A stretch of 64,000 nt of DNA from Bifidobacterium avesanii (GCF_009299475.1 NZ_WBSN01000001.1:124001-188000); one strand, 5' to 3'. Shown: positions 20,793-29,388, numbered from the stretch's first letter. Program-made: numbers and translations. Notes: generated from the sequence alone by a model not told the origin.

Positions 20793-20827
20793 GTCCCCCT
20801 CGGGACGCGTGCCGCGCCGAGGGGGAC
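20793..20827 (-). terminator. Terminator of the GH129-like gene
   Basis: Perfect 11-bp stem GTCCCCCTCGG / CCGAGGGGGAC with a 13-nt loop, 16 bp beyond the stop of the glycosidase gene on the minus strand. Confidence 0.75.
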
Positions 20828-20842
20828 GAATTCAGCGGACGT

Positions 20843-22810
20843 TCACCTTTTCCCGTAGTCCACCCGCCACGTGCCGTCGGCGAGGTCCGCGGTGACGGCG
20901 GTGCCGTCCGCGAACTCGGTGCGCTGCACGTTCGGGTCGCCGTCCACGAACGCGAAGCCGGTCATCTCCTCCATGGCCACGCGTTCGTGCAGGCGGGCCA
21001 CCTCGCGGCACCGCTCGATCGACTCCCTGAGCTCGGCGACCTTCGCGTCGTCGATGTCGCCGTCGAAGCCGGCGTAGGCGGCGTCGCGGATGAGGTAGGG
21101 CGCCCCGCCGTTGAGCAGCGCGTAGGGCATGTAGTCCTCGCCGCCCTCCACGCGGTCCATCATCCACGGTTCGATCACGCAGTCGTGGTAGACGAGGTTC
21201 TGCAGCGGCACGGGGACGCCGTCGCGGGGCTCGCCGGGCCTGCGCATCTGGAAGTCGTAGGGCGCGTAGTGGCAGAACACGAGGCTCGGCACGGCCCAGT
21301 CGGACACCTCCTCGGAGCTGGTGAGGATGCCCTGCGCGAGCAGCCAGTCGAAGCATTCGGCGCGCTTGGCGAGGCAGTCGCGGCGGGTCATGCGGTGGGC
21401 GGGGTTCGCGCATTCGTCGCCCTCGTTGCAGGTGAACACGTCGAGGTAGGTGCCGTCGAGCTCCACGCCGTTCGCCGCGATCTCGCGGTAGTTGCGCTTC
21501 ACGTAGTCGGGCGCGAGCTCGGCGCACAGGTAGTTCTGCCGCCCGCCGGCCCACAGCGCGTGCTCGGGGAAGGAGCCGTCCGGCAGCATGACCGCGTTGG
21601 CGAGGTCGTGGCTGGCGGCGGTGTAGTAGTAGTCGCGGTACTGGTCGTGCAGGCCGAACCGGTAGCCGAGCCGGTGGGCGGTGTCCGCGAGCGCCTTCAG
21701 GCCCGCCCATCCCCCGGCCTCGGCGCAGGCGGGCGTGTAGTCGGGGTGCGCGTTGTCGTAGCCGGGCTGTCCCCAGCCGTCCAGGTGCATGTACAGCTTC
21801 TCCACACCGAAGCCGTGCAGCACCTCGAGCTCCTTGGCGCGCTGGGCGAACGTGGTGAGGCCGTGGTTGTTCTCCGGGTGCTCGGCGTCCCAGAAGCGGG
21901 AGTCGGGCTGGACGACGGTTTTGGCGCCCACGTGCACCCACATCGCGCCCGCGAGGTCGTTCACGGACGGGTTGGCGGCGGCCTTCTCCCTGAGGGTGCG
22001 CAGGTTGCCGTGCTCGGCCGCATAACGCCGGTACGCCTTGGCCGCGCCGGTGACGGTGGCCCAGTCGCCTTCGAGCACGCGCAGGCGCAGCACGCGGCGG
22101 TAGTCCATGCGCCCGAGGCTCGGCTCGAACCAGACGCCCGCGTGCGTGTAGGGGCCGCCGGCGGGGTGGTCGATCTCGTAGCCGGCGTTCCACGGGGTTT
22201 CGCAGATGGTCAGCAGCGCGTCCGCGCGTCCGTCCGTTTTCAGCGCTCCGCCGCGCAGCTGGGCGAGGAACGGCATGTATCCGCCTTCGGTGCCGAACCG
22301 GCCGTTGAACGGGATGGGGCCGGTCGCGTTCGGCCAGTCGTTGGGGATGAGCGTGCCCTGGCAGTGGGTGATGAGCGTGCCCCAGTCGGCGCGCGGCTCG
22401 TCGAACGCGAAGGGCACGGGCCAGCGGACGGCGGTTATGGGCGCGGGGTACGCCTCGCATTCGACGGTCGGAATCCATTCGGCGATCACGTCGCCGCCGC
22501 TCGCCTCGACCCACACGAACGCGTCGAAGGCGAGGCCGGGCAGTCCGGGGATGCGCGCGAAGTGCGAGACGATGCCCTCGCCGGTGCCGAAGGAGCGCGT
22601 TTCGTGGCTGATGCTTGCGGCTCGGGCGAATGGGATGCGCGTGTGCGCGTCGTCGTCGAGCTCGATGGTCGGTTCAACGCCGGCGGCGGTGCGCCAGACG
22701 TGTCCGCCGCGCTCCACGGTGAGCGCGAGGGTGGCGGGGTCGAGGCTGATGGTGGTGCCGCCGCAGGAGCGGGTGATCGGTTCGTCGATCGGTTCGTTGT
22801 GCATGCTCAT
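20843..22810 (-). CDS. GH129-like glycoside hydrolase (DUF5696; alpha-N-acetylgalactosaminidase type)
   Basis: 655-aa protein resembling bifidobacterial GH129 alpha-N-acetylgalactosaminidases (NagBb type), which act inside the cell on mucin-derived GalNAc-Ser/Thr (Tn antigen). The N-terminal part is a beta-sandwich-like region; the central part is a TIM-barrel-like catalytic domain with KLYMHLDGWGQPG, YRFGLHDQYRDYY, LDGTYLDVFTCNEG and TSSEEVSDWAVPS, where the acidic catalytic residues should lie. No signal peptide is seen, as expected for cytosolic GH129 enzymes. ATG 22810 lacks a Shine-Dalgarno and has TACAGT 7 nt upstream (22818-22823 complement), consistent with a leaderless mRNA. Substrate is inferred from family resemblance only. 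Confidence 0.65.
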   Translation of the reverse strand: MSMHNEPIDEPITRSCGGTTISLDPATLALTVERGGHVWRTAAGVEPTIELDDDAHTRIPFARAASISHETRSFGTGEGIVSHFARIPGLPGLAFDAFVWVEASGGDVIAEWIPTVECEAYPAPITAVRWPVPFAFDEPRADWGTLITHCQGTLIPNDWPNATGPIPFNGRFGTEGGYMPFLAQLRGGALKTDGRADALLTICETPWNAGYEIDHPAGGPYTHAGVWFEPSLGRMDYRRVLRLRVLEGDWATVTGAAKAYRRYAAEHGNLRTLREKAAANPSVNDLAGAMWVHVGAKTVVQPDSRFWDAEHPENNHGLTTFAQRAKELEVLHGFGVEKLYMHLDGWGQPGYDNAHPDYTPACAEAGGWAGLKALADTAHRLGYRFGLHDQYRDYYYTAASHDLANAVMLPDGSFPEHALWAGGRQNYLCAELAPDYVKRNYREIAANGVELDGTYLDVFTCNEGDECANPAHRMTRRDCLAKRAECFDWLLAQGILTSSEEVSDWAVPSLVFCHYAPYDFQMRRPGEPRDGVPVPLQNLVYHDCVIEPWMMDRVEGGEDYMPYALLNGGAPYLIRDAAYAGFDGDIDDAKVAELRESIERCREVARLHERVAMEEMTGFAFVDGDPNVQRTEFADGTAVTADLADGTWRVDYGKR

Positions 22811-23282
22811 GGGCGACACTGTAGCAATGCGGGGCGGCCCGCGCGGGCGTGACATGCGGTGCGACCGTGGCCGTTTCGTGACGTTGGCCGTGACACGGAC
22901 CGGCCGGTCACGGTCACGGATTGCGCGGAACGTTGGAATCAAGCCGTTTCCGAGCCGTTCATTCCGCCGTGCCGCCGGCGTCGCCCGTGCGGCGTCACGG
23001 CCCAAGGCCGCAGGACGGACTGCGTCACGGCCAACGTCACGCCCCGCCGCGCGGAAAGCCGCAATCATCCGAAGGCGGACGCGCCCGGCACAATCACGGG
23101 CGGGTCAATGCGCGGACGGGGCGGCACGCAAACGGAGCCTCGGCGGGTACGGAACGGACGGTACGGAACTGGCCGCGCCGCGGAGGAGCCCAAACGCCCG
23201 GAGGACGGCCGGGGGAAAGGACCGATCCGGCCGCGGGGCGACTCCAAACCGCCCCATGCGCTTCGCCCGTTACAATGGCCGC
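22811..23282. other. 472-bp divergent intergenic region with an 18-bp inverted repeat
   Basis: Lies between the divergent GH129-like and methyltransferase genes and carries both promoters (TACAGT at 22818-22823 complement; TACAAT at 23271-23276). A perfect 18-bp inverted repeat occurs at 22877-22894 (arm CGTGACGTTGGCCGTGAC) and 23024-23041, about 130 bp apart. The block GTCACGG recurs several more times in between. No gene is supported here; upstream extensions of both flanking frames are Arg/Pro-rich noise. Confidence 0.6.
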
Positions 23283-24575
23283 ATGCCGACTTTGGACACC
23301 ATCACCGATCAGACCCGCGCGTTCATCGCCGCGCACCGGGACGAGGACGTGCGCGAGCTGGCGTTGCGGCCGGGGCGGACGGACGGCGTGGATCTGCCGT
23401 TCGCGCTCGACCAGATCGCGGGCCGGGCGAGGGCGCGCACCAAACTGCCCGAGTGGGCGGCGTGCGAGGGCATCGTGTACCCGCCGCATCTGGCCATGGA
23501 GCAGTGCTCGTCGCAGTTCACGGCGCGGTACAAGGCGCGGCTCGCGGAACGGCTGCTGGCCGCGCGCGGCGCGGACGCGGCGGGCGGGACGGGTGGCACG
23601 CTCGTCGACCTGACCGGCGGGTTCGGCGTGGACTTCTCGTACATGGCCCGCGCGTTCGGCCGGGCGGTCTACGTGGAGCGGCAGGACAACCTGTGCGAAC
23701 TGGCCCGGCACAATATGGCGGCGCTGGGGCTGGAGCACGTGCGAATCGTGCACGGCGACGCGGTCGAATATCTGGACGGCCTGCCGGACGACGCCGCCTC
23801 GATGGTGTTCGCGGATCCGGCGCGACGCGACGAACACGGTTCGCGCACGTACGCGATCGCCGACTGCACGCCCGACGTGCTCGCCCTGAAGGACCGTCTG
23901 CTGGCCGTGGCCCCGGTGGCGATGGTCAAGCTCTCCCCCATGCTCGACTGGCGCAAGACGGTCGCCGACTTCTCCGGCGCGGTGTCCGAAGTGCACATCG
24001 TGTCCACCGGCAACGAGTGCAAGGAGCTGCTCGTCGTGCTGCGCCGGCGTCCCACGGACGCGGACGACGTGTGGGTCGTGTGTGTCAACGACGGGCAGCG
24101 GCTTGAGTACGCGCTCGGCGAGGAGAACGACGGGAAATCCGCGGCGGCGGAACCCGTTCCCGGCAGCCAGCCCGCCCCCAAGGGTACGGACGTACGTACG
24201 TATCTCTATGAACCGAATGCCTCCATCATGAAGGCCGGCTGCTTCGCGCTGCTGTCCCGCCTCTTCCCGGTCGCGCAGGTCGCCCCGAACAGCCACCTGT
24301 ACGTCGGCGTCGGAGACGAAGGAGACGGCGGGCCGGCCGCGGACTTCCCCGGCCGCACGTTCGCCGTCGACGCGGTCACCACCATGAACAAGCGGGAGCT
24401 CAGGGCCGCGCTCGCCGGCATCGACCGGGCGAACGTGGCCGTGCGCAACTTCCCGCTCGCCGTCGCGCAGCTGCGCAAGAAGCTCAAGCTGCGCGACGGC
24501 GGCGACCGCTACCTGTTCGCCACCACGCGGGCGGACGGCGCGCACGTCATCTACGTGACGCGCAAGGCCCGCTGA
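23283..24575 (+). CDS. Class I SAM-dependent methyltransferase with THUMP-like C-terminal domain
   Basis: 430-aa predicted RNA (or other) methyltransferase. An N-terminal helical region (about 1-100) is followed by a Rossmann SAM domain: motif I VDLTGGFGVDFSYMA (about 114-128), the acidic VERQDN, and a catalytic-type VFADPARRD. The C-terminal region (about 320-430) fits the THUMP-like domain family, including TTMNKRELRAALAG. A poorly conserved linker with EENDGKSAAAEP sits between them. ATG 23283 has TACAAT exactly 6 nt upstream and no Shine-Dalgarno, a leaderless pattern. Substrate unknown. Confidence 0.8.
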   Translation: MPTLDTITDQTRAFIAAHRDEDVRELALRPGRTDGVDLPFALDQIAGRARARTKLPEWAACEGIVYPPHLAMEQCSSQFTARYKARLAERLLAARGADAAGGTGGTLVDLTGGFGVDFSYMARAFGRAVYVERQDNLCELARHNMAALGLEHVRIVHGDAVEYLDGLPDDAASMVFADPARRDEHGSRTYAIADCTPDVLALKDRLLAVAPVAMVKLSPMLDWRKTVADFSGAVSEVHIVSTGNECKELLVVLRRRPTDADDVWVVCVNDGQRLEYALGEENDGKSAAAEPVPGSQPAPKGTDVRTYLYEPNASIMKAGCFALLSRLFPVAQVAPNSHLYVGVGDEGDGGPAADFPGRTFAVDAVTTMNKRELRAALAGIDRANVAVRNFPLAVAQLRKKLKLRDGGDRYLFATTRADGAHVIYVTRKAR

Positions 24576-24576
24576 C

Positions 24577-24605
24577 CGCCGCCGCCCGCCGACCCGCCGG
24601 CGGCG
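24577..24605. terminator. Bidirectional hairpin between convergent genes
   Basis: Perfect CGCCGCCG / CGGCGGCG stem with a 13-nt loop in the 46-bp gap between the methyltransferase and the S10 peptidase, both of which end here. There is no U-run on either strand. Confidence 0.4.
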
Positions 24606-24621
24606 AATCAACGACCGCGGC

Positions 24622-26187
24622 CTACAGCGCAGGCTGCTCGGGCGCGGGACGCTCGCTCAGCGCGGGCAGGTCCGCCACGCCGGCCGCGTAGAAACGGGTC
24701 AGGTCGGCGGTGAACTTCCTGAGGCTCTCCTCGCTGCTGTAGAGCATATGCCCGGCCGGGTAGTACGTGAACGCCACGTTGCCGCGCAGCGCCTCGGGCA
24801 GGCCGAGGTGGTCGATGTCGTACTCGGTCTGGAAGAACGGGGTGCACAGGTCGTACACGCCGTTGCCGATGAGCACCTTGAGGGTGTGCTGGTGCGCGAT
24901 CGCGGCGGCGAGGTCCGGCACGACGTTCGGGAACGGGATCTTCGGACCCCACGAGCTCTTGGTCATGTCCGGCTGCGTGTGCCACCACGTCCAGCCCTTG
25001 CCCGGCTCGGTGGCGTCCCAGTCGAAGTCGGCGAACCCGCGGCGCTCCTCCTCGCCCCGCCAGCCGAGCTCGTCGCGCAGGTACGCGTTGGCGAGCGACG
25101 AGTAGGCCGGGTCGAGGAACGCGTCGTCCACCACGAACGTCTCCTCGTCGTTCATGCGGTCGAGGTCGTAGCCGGCCACGCGTCCGTCGTAGCGGCCCAC
25201 GATCCTGTCCTCGTCGCGCAGCAGCTGCTTGCGGAAGCGCATGTCCACCACGCGCAGGTCGGAGTCGTAGACGTACTGCGCGTCCAGACCGGTCAGCTCG
25301 GCGTAGCGCTCGGCCACGCGGCGCTTGGCGGCCGGGTCGAGCGATGCGCCCATGGCGAGGGCGAGGCGCAGCGGGCCGTTGGCGAACGCGCGGGCGGCCT
25401 TGAGGTGCGCGTCCAGCTCCTCGTCGGACGCGGCGCGGCCGTGGTACTTGGCCACGGAGGCGAACGTCGGGAAGTAGCCGATGTAGTACTGGTCGCCCGT
25501 GTCGAGCGTGAACGAGTAGTCGAGGATGTTCGAGATGAGCGTCAGGCCGTTCAGGGCCACGCCGTCGGACTGGAGGCGGTACGCGAGCGCGGCGCCGCGC
25601 GTGGTGCCGTACGATTCGCCGAGCACGTACTTCGGGGAGTTCCAGCGGTGGTTGGCACTCAGCCAGCGGCGGATGAACGCGGAAAAGCCCCTCACGTCGC
25701 CGTCCACGCTCCACAGCTCGGCCTTGGCCTTCTCGGCGATCTGCGAGAAGCCGGCGCCGGCGGCATCGATGAACACGAGGTCGGAGACAGGCAGCAGCGT
25801 GTACGCGTTGTCCACGAGCGCGTAGGGCGCGGCGGGCACGGGCGCCGCGTCCGGCACGCTGATGCGCTTGGGGGCGAGCGAGCCCATGAGCAGGAAGGTG
25901 GTGGACGAGCCGGGGCCGCCGTTGAAGATGAACGTGACCGGACGCGTGCGGTCCGGGCCGTCGGTCGCGGGGTCCACGGCGGTGAAGGCCGCGTAGAAGA
26001 TGCTGGCGGCGGGCTTGACCTTGCCCGCGTCGATGTCGAGCGTGCCGACGGTGGCGTCGTACGTCCATTCGCGCCCGTCGATGGTGATGCCGTGGCGCGT
26101 GGTGTGCCTCACGGGCTCGGGCAGCCCGTTGCGCTTGTCCTCGGGCTCCTTCGCGCCCTCCTTGGCGGCGCCCTGCTGGTCGGTCAT
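24622..26187 (-). CDS. Serine carboxypeptidase-like protein (peptidase family S10)
   Basis: 521-aa alpha/beta-hydrolase of the S10 family. The catalytic triad can be placed: Ser in YVLGESYGTTRG (about residue 197), Asp in IGNGVYDLCTP (about 451) and His in YYPAGHMLYS (about 483). The oxyanion region TFIFNGGPGSSTTF is present. Unlike eukaryotic S10 enzymes it lacks a signal peptide and starts MTDQQGAAKEG, so it is predicted cytosolic, where it could trim C-terminal residues from peptides. ATG 26187 has GAAAGGAACGCAACC upstream. Cluster context gives no substrate. Confidence 0.88.
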   Translation of the reverse strand: MTDQQGAAKEGAKEPEDKRNGLPEPVRHTTRHGITIDGREWTYDATVGTLDIDAGKVKPAASIFYAAFTAVDPATDGPDRTRPVTFIFNGGPGSSTTFLLMGSLAPKRISVPDAAPVPAAPYALVDNAYTLLPVSDLVFIDAAGAGFSQIAEKAKAELWSVDGDVRGFSAFIRRWLSANHRWNSPKYVLGESYGTTRGAALAYRLQSDGVALNGLTLISNILDYSFTLDTGDQYYIGYFPTFASVAKYHGRAASDEELDAHLKAARAFANGPLRLALAMGASLDPAAKRRVAERYAELTGLDAQYVYDSDLRVVDMRFRKQLLRDEDRIVGRYDGRVAGYDLDRMNDEETFVVDDAFLDPAYSSLANAYLRDELGWRGEEERRGFADFDWDATEPGKGWTWWHTQPDMTKSSWGPKIPFPNVVPDLAAAIAHQHTLKVLIGNGVYDLCTPFFQTEYDIDHLGLPEALRGNVAFTYYPAGHMLYSSEESLRKFTADLTRFYAAGVADLPALSERPAPEQPAL

Positions 26188-26233
26188 GGTTGCGTTCCTT
26201 TCGTTGGTCAGTCGTTGTTCGGTGCGGATACGA

Positions 26234-26280
26234 TTCCGCCCCTCCCCGCACGACTGGGCGACGGGAAGGGGCGGACGGAA
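26234..26280 (-). terminator. Hairpin after the PNPOx-like gene
   Basis: TTCCGCCCCTCCCCG (26234-26248) pairs, with small bulges, with CGGG.AGGGGCGG.CGGAA (26262-26280), about 10 bp past the stop of the upstream gene. It insulates that gene from the S10 peptidase. Confidence 0.6.
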
Positions 26281-26289
26281 AGCGGAGGA

Positions 26290-26694
26290 TCAGTCCTTGG
26301 CGATGGTCTTGCCGGCGTTGGCGCCGGAGGCGAGGTCCTGGATCTCGGTGACCTCGAGCACGGGGATCACGGCGGGCTTCTTGGTGCCCTTCTCCTCGGC
26401 GACCTTCACCTGGGCGGCGTAGATGTCGTCGTCCACGTGCAGGACGACGTTGCCGCGGAAGCGGTAGCCCTTCTTCTCGGCGAGGTTCGCGAAGGCGATG
26501 ACGAGCGGGGAGCCGTCCTTGAGGTTCTGGTAGGCCTGGCCGGCGGTGCGCTCGTGGTAGGCGATGTGGTTGTCGTCGAGCACGAACAGGCTCATCTTCG
26601 GGCCGAGGTCCAGCTCGCCGTCCTTGGACACGGTGGAGATCCAGCCGAGGTTGTTCTCAATGAATTCCTTGATCTCCGGGGTGATGGTTGCCAT
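26290..26694 (-). CDS. Pyridoxamine 5'-phosphate oxidase-like flavin-binding protein
   Basis: 134-aa split-barrel FMN-binding protein of the PNPOx-like superfamily. It begins ITPEIKEFIENNLGWISTVS, the usual N-terminal helix and first strand, followed by GPKMSLFVLDDNHIAYHERT and a barrel ending in VIPVLEVTEIQDL. Too small and lacking the PdxH C-terminal motif, so not a true PdxH. ATG 26694 is preceded by AAAGGAG with a 6-nt spacer. Reductase or flavin-storage function unknown. Confidence 0.8.
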   Translation of the reverse strand: MATITPEIKEFIENNLGWISTVSKDGELDLGPKMSLFVLDDNHIAYHERTAGQAYQNLKDGSPLVIAFANLAEKKGYRFRGNVVLHVDDDIYAAQVKVAEEKGTKKPAVIPVLEVTEIQDLASGANAGKTIAKD

Positions 26695-26918
26695 GCGTGG
26701 CTCCTTTCGAAAGCGGTGTTTGACCCGTGGTCGTTGTCTCACGGTCAAGCGTACCGAATCCGGGGCGCCGACGCACGGCGTTTCATTGTGGGCAACATCA
26801 CGGTCCCGTCCGCCGGGTCCGTTTCCGCCGCGCCGCGCCGAACGTCCCGGTCGGACACGCCGCCGACTATCGTATGAGTGTCCGCAACGAGGCATTCAGC
26901 AACAAGGAGAAAGATCCC

Positions 26919-27839
26919 ATGGCGGTCCGCAGTCGGTTCCAGCAGTTGCGCAGCAAGTGGTCGCGCACGTTCCCGCCGAATCTGGCGAGGCTCATGCTGC
27001 TCGCCTGCGCGGCCCTGTGGGGCGGCAGCTATCTGGTCGCCAAGTTCGCCATCGCCGCCATCCCGCCGCAGTGGCTCATGGGCATCCGCGTGCTCGGCGC
27101 CTGCACGGTCATGCTCGCGCTGTTCCACCGCAGCATCCTGCCGGCGCTCAAACCGGCGATCATCGTGCCGGCCCTCGTCTCCGGCGTGACGTACTGGGGC
27201 ACCATGGTCACGCAGACCATCGGCCTTCAGACCATCGATCCGGGACGCAGCGCGTTCCTCACGGCCGCCTACTGCGTGCTCACGCCGTTCGCCTCGTGGC
27301 TCGTCACCAAGACCCGCCCCGGTGCGATCAACCTCGTGGCCGCCGTGATCTGCCTGACCGGCGTGGGCTTCGTGTCGCTCAGGAACGGCGGCTCGTTCGC
27401 GCTCGGCGTTGGCGACTGGCTGACCATCGCCACGGCCGTGGTCTTCGCGTTCAACCTCACGTTCCTGGGCGTGTACGCCAAGCGGTTCCACCCGATCGCC
27501 GTCACCTGGGTGCAGTTCTTCGTGGCCGGCGTCCTGTTCATTGCGGGCGCGCTCGTCACCGAGCCGGCGCCGAACGCCGCGTGGCTGGAGCCGAGTGTCG
27601 TCGTCGCGTTCCTCTATCTGTTCCTCGGCGCCACCATGACCGCGCAGATCATGCAGAACATCGGGCTCGCGCACGTGCCGCCCTCGCAGGCGTCGATCAT
27701 CATGTGCACGGAGAGCCTGTTCGCCGTGTCCTTCTCCGTCCTGTTCTGGGGCGAGGCGATCACATGGAACTCGGTGGTCGGCTTCTCGCTCATCTTCGCC
27801 GCCGTGCTGCTGTCAATCATCAGGAAGCGCGGGGACTGA
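26919..27839 (+). CDS. EamA/DMT-family transporter
   Basis: 306-aa ten-helix drug/metabolite exporter built from two EamA repeats (about 25-150 and 165-300). ACAALWGGSYLVAKF and the second-half LGATMTAQIMQNIGLAHVPPSQASI are typical. Its substrate (amino acid, metabolite or drug) cannot be told. ATG 26919 is preceded by AAGGAG at 9 nt; a longer in-frame extension is non-conserved. Convergent with the DUF1287 gene, with only 25 bp between stops. Confidence 0.9.
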   Translation: MAVRSRFQQLRSKWSRTFPPNLARLMLLACAALWGGSYLVAKFAIAAIPPQWLMGIRVLGACTVMLALFHRSILPALKPAIIVPALVSGVTYWGTMVTQTIGLQTIDPGRSAFLTAAYCVLTPFASWLVTKTRPGAINLVAAVICLTGVGFVSLRNGGSFALGVGDWLTIATAVVFAFNLTFLGVYAKRFHPIAVTWVQFFVAGVLFIAGALVTEPAPNAAWLEPSVVVAFLYLFLGATMTAQIMQNIGLAHVPPSQASIIMCTESLFAVSFSVLFWGEAITWNSVVGFSLIFAAVLLSIIRKRGD

Positions 27840-27864
27840 CCGTCTTCCTTCGTTCTCTCCTATT

Positions 27865-28716
27865 TCATTTCCACGCCCTGAGCGCGTCCGCCAGCACCTT
27901 GGACGCGTCGAAGCGGTAGTGGCCCGTCACGGCCATGCGGTTCGGCGAATCCAGATAGTCGTTGTCCCGGTTGTCGTCCCCCATATTGTGCAGCAGATAC
28001 GGGGTGCCGGTCGCACGGCTCGCCCTGTCGGAGACGACGGCGATGTGCCTGGTCGTCTCGAACACCACGATGTCGCCGGGCTGCCATTGGCCGCGGTCCG
28101 CCGGGTCGAGGCTCAATGACTGGCCGTATCGCTTGAAGAACACGTCGAGCACGCCGGTGCGGCGGAAGTCGATGTTCGGGTCCGCCTTGGGCGCAACCGC
28201 AGCGTACGCCTTCGGGTTCGCCGCCACGTCCGCGTCCACCATGGCCTTGAGGTCGTAGCCGGCCTCGCGGAACGCACGCCACACCAGATCGGTGCACGCG
28301 CCGCGGTCCGCCGGCGGATAGCCGCCCGCATAGTAGCCGTCGTCGTACGCGGGCACCGCCTCGGCGTCCTTGCGTGCGCCGGCGACGATCTCGGTCGTGT
28401 CGTCCACGCCGTCGCCGTTGTAGTCCGTCGCGCTTGGCGTGATCGACAGCGGATTCGTATCGCCCACGGCGTTGGCGCTGCCGCCCACGGCGTTGGCGGC
28501 GCTGCCCGCGACGCCGATTCCCGGGATGCCGCCCAGCAGGTCGCCCCACGGGTTCCACGCCCGGTACGCGGCCATGCCGCCCGCGGTCAGGACTCCGAGC
28601 GCCAGCACGACGACCAATGCGACCGCGATTGCCATCCTCGTCTTCGTCCGCGAACGCGGGACGAGCGCGCGTCCGGCTTCATCGCCGCCGTTCCCCTTTG
28701 CGCGTTTACGTATCAT
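27865..28716 (-). CDS. Membrane-anchored DUF1287 protein (NlpC/P60-like fold)
   Basis: 283 aa: a short Lys/Arg-rich cytosolic N-terminus, one membrane helix (AIAVALVVVLALGVLTAGG, about 30-48), a linker with a calcium-loop-like DYNGDGVDDTTE, then a DUF1287 domain. The domain has the family landmarks GACTDLVWRAFREAGYDL (Cys), NIDFRRTGVLDVFF, WQPGDIVVFE and HIAVVSD (His), resembling cysteine-peptidase-like cell-wall enzymes. Extracytoplasmic location is predicted. ATG 28716; an in-frame extension upstream reads into the 81-bp repeat array and is not credible. Function unknown. Confidence 0.82.
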   Translation of the reverse strand: MIRKRAKGNGGDEAGRALVPRSRTKTRMAIAVALVVVLALGVLTAGGMAAYRAWNPWGDLLGGIPGIGVAGSAANAVGGSANAVGDTNPLSITPSATDYNGDGVDDTTEIVAGARKDAEAVPAYDDGYYAGGYPPADRGACTDLVWRAFREAGYDLKAMVDADVAANPKAYAAVAPKADPNIDFRRTGVLDVFFKRYGQSLSLDPADRGQWQPGDIVVFETTRHIAVVSDRASRATGTPYLLHNMGDDNRDNDYLDSPNRMAVTGHYRFDASKVLADALRAWK

Positions 28717-28805
28717 GGCCGATCCCCGTTCCGTCCAAAAGCAAGTCCTGTGGCCATCATCATAGGCGGCCCGGCGGCGTCTCTCCCCCATATGTGCCTT
28801 CCGGC

Positions 28806-28938
28806 ACTGGATTCGCTCAATCCGAGCCTTGATTCCCGTGGATTGAGCGAATCCAGTATGTGAGCGGCGAAAACACGTCCCAGCGCACTGGATTCGCTCA
28901 TTCCACGCGGTAAGCCATGCGGATTGAGCGGATCCAGT
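28806..28938. repeat. Two 52-bp hairpins with 18-bp arms, 81 bp apart
   Basis: Arm ACTGGATTCGCTCAATCC at 28806-28823 pairs perfectly with 28840-28857 across a 16-nt loop. A second copy, 28887-28904 with 28921-28938, has the same geometry and a different 16-nt loop, with a mismatch in each arm. Both arms are displaced by exactly 81 bp. Located 90-220 bp upstream of the DUF1287 gene. Confidence 0.85.
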
Positions 28939-29173
28939 GTCGCAAGGGGACGCAGGCGGAAAGAGGAGCGGAAGCCGCATTCGGGCGAAGGCGAAATCGA
29001 TGGCGAAATCGATGGGAAGGGCATTTCATCCGCCCGGGCCATGCCATCATTGCGCGGAATGTTCGACGACGACCTCGATCCGGACCGCATGGGGACAGGC
29101 CATGAACGACCTGCTACTTAAGAAAAGTGTACCCAAAATGCGCCCAGACAAGGTCGGCAAGGCGGCATGAGAA

Positions 29174-29208
29174 AAGCCGGAGACCACTGTTTCCAAGGTC
29201 TCCGGCTT
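29174..29208 (-). terminator. Rho-independent terminator of the tRNA-Ala pair
   Basis: Perfect 12-bp stem AAGCCGGAGACC / GGTCTCCGGCTT with an 11-nt loop, followed on the minus strand by TTTTCTCAT. 13 bp after the tRNA-Ala gene. Confidence 0.88.
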
Positions 29209-29220
29209 CCGTATTGTTCG

Positions 29221-29293
29221 TGGAGCTAAGGGGATTCGAACCCCTGACCCTCTCCATGCCATGGAGATGCGCTACCAGCTGCGCCATAGCCCC
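29221..29293 (-). tRNA. tRNA-Ala (anticodon GGC), copy 2 in transcription order
   Basis: 73-nt tRNA on the minus strand with acceptor GGGGCTA / TAGCTCC, including the G3-U70 pair that marks tRNA-Ala. The seven-base anticodon loop ATGGCAT gives anticodon GGC (reads GCC), and the T-arm holds GGTTCGAATCC. A73 is present; CCA is not encoded. Identical to the copy at 29389-29461. Confidence 0.95.
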
Positions 29294-29388
29294 GTGTGAA
29301 GTTATCGGACTCCGCAAGCCCCGCACGGCCTGCCGCAAGTCCGGCGGCGAAACCCTCGACATCCACCGATCGCAAAGGCTTCGCATCG

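Larger units (their letters stand above)
28717..29220. other. 500-bp intergenic region without a supported gene
   Basis: Holds the two-unit 81-bp hairpin array (28806-28938), a 12-bp direct duplication GGCGAAATCGAT (about 28984-29008) and the tRNA-Ala terminator (29174-29208). Short open frames across 28917-29170 have no ribosome-binding site or recognisable product. One would end in a 22-residue MNDLLLKKSVPK.. peptide; I do not support it as a gene. Confidence 0.5.

Noticed and set aside
28917..29170. Small genes in three overlapping plus-strand frames after the 81-bp array
   Set aside because: No Shine-Dalgarno, no promoter, no recognisable product, and the frames start inside the repeat.
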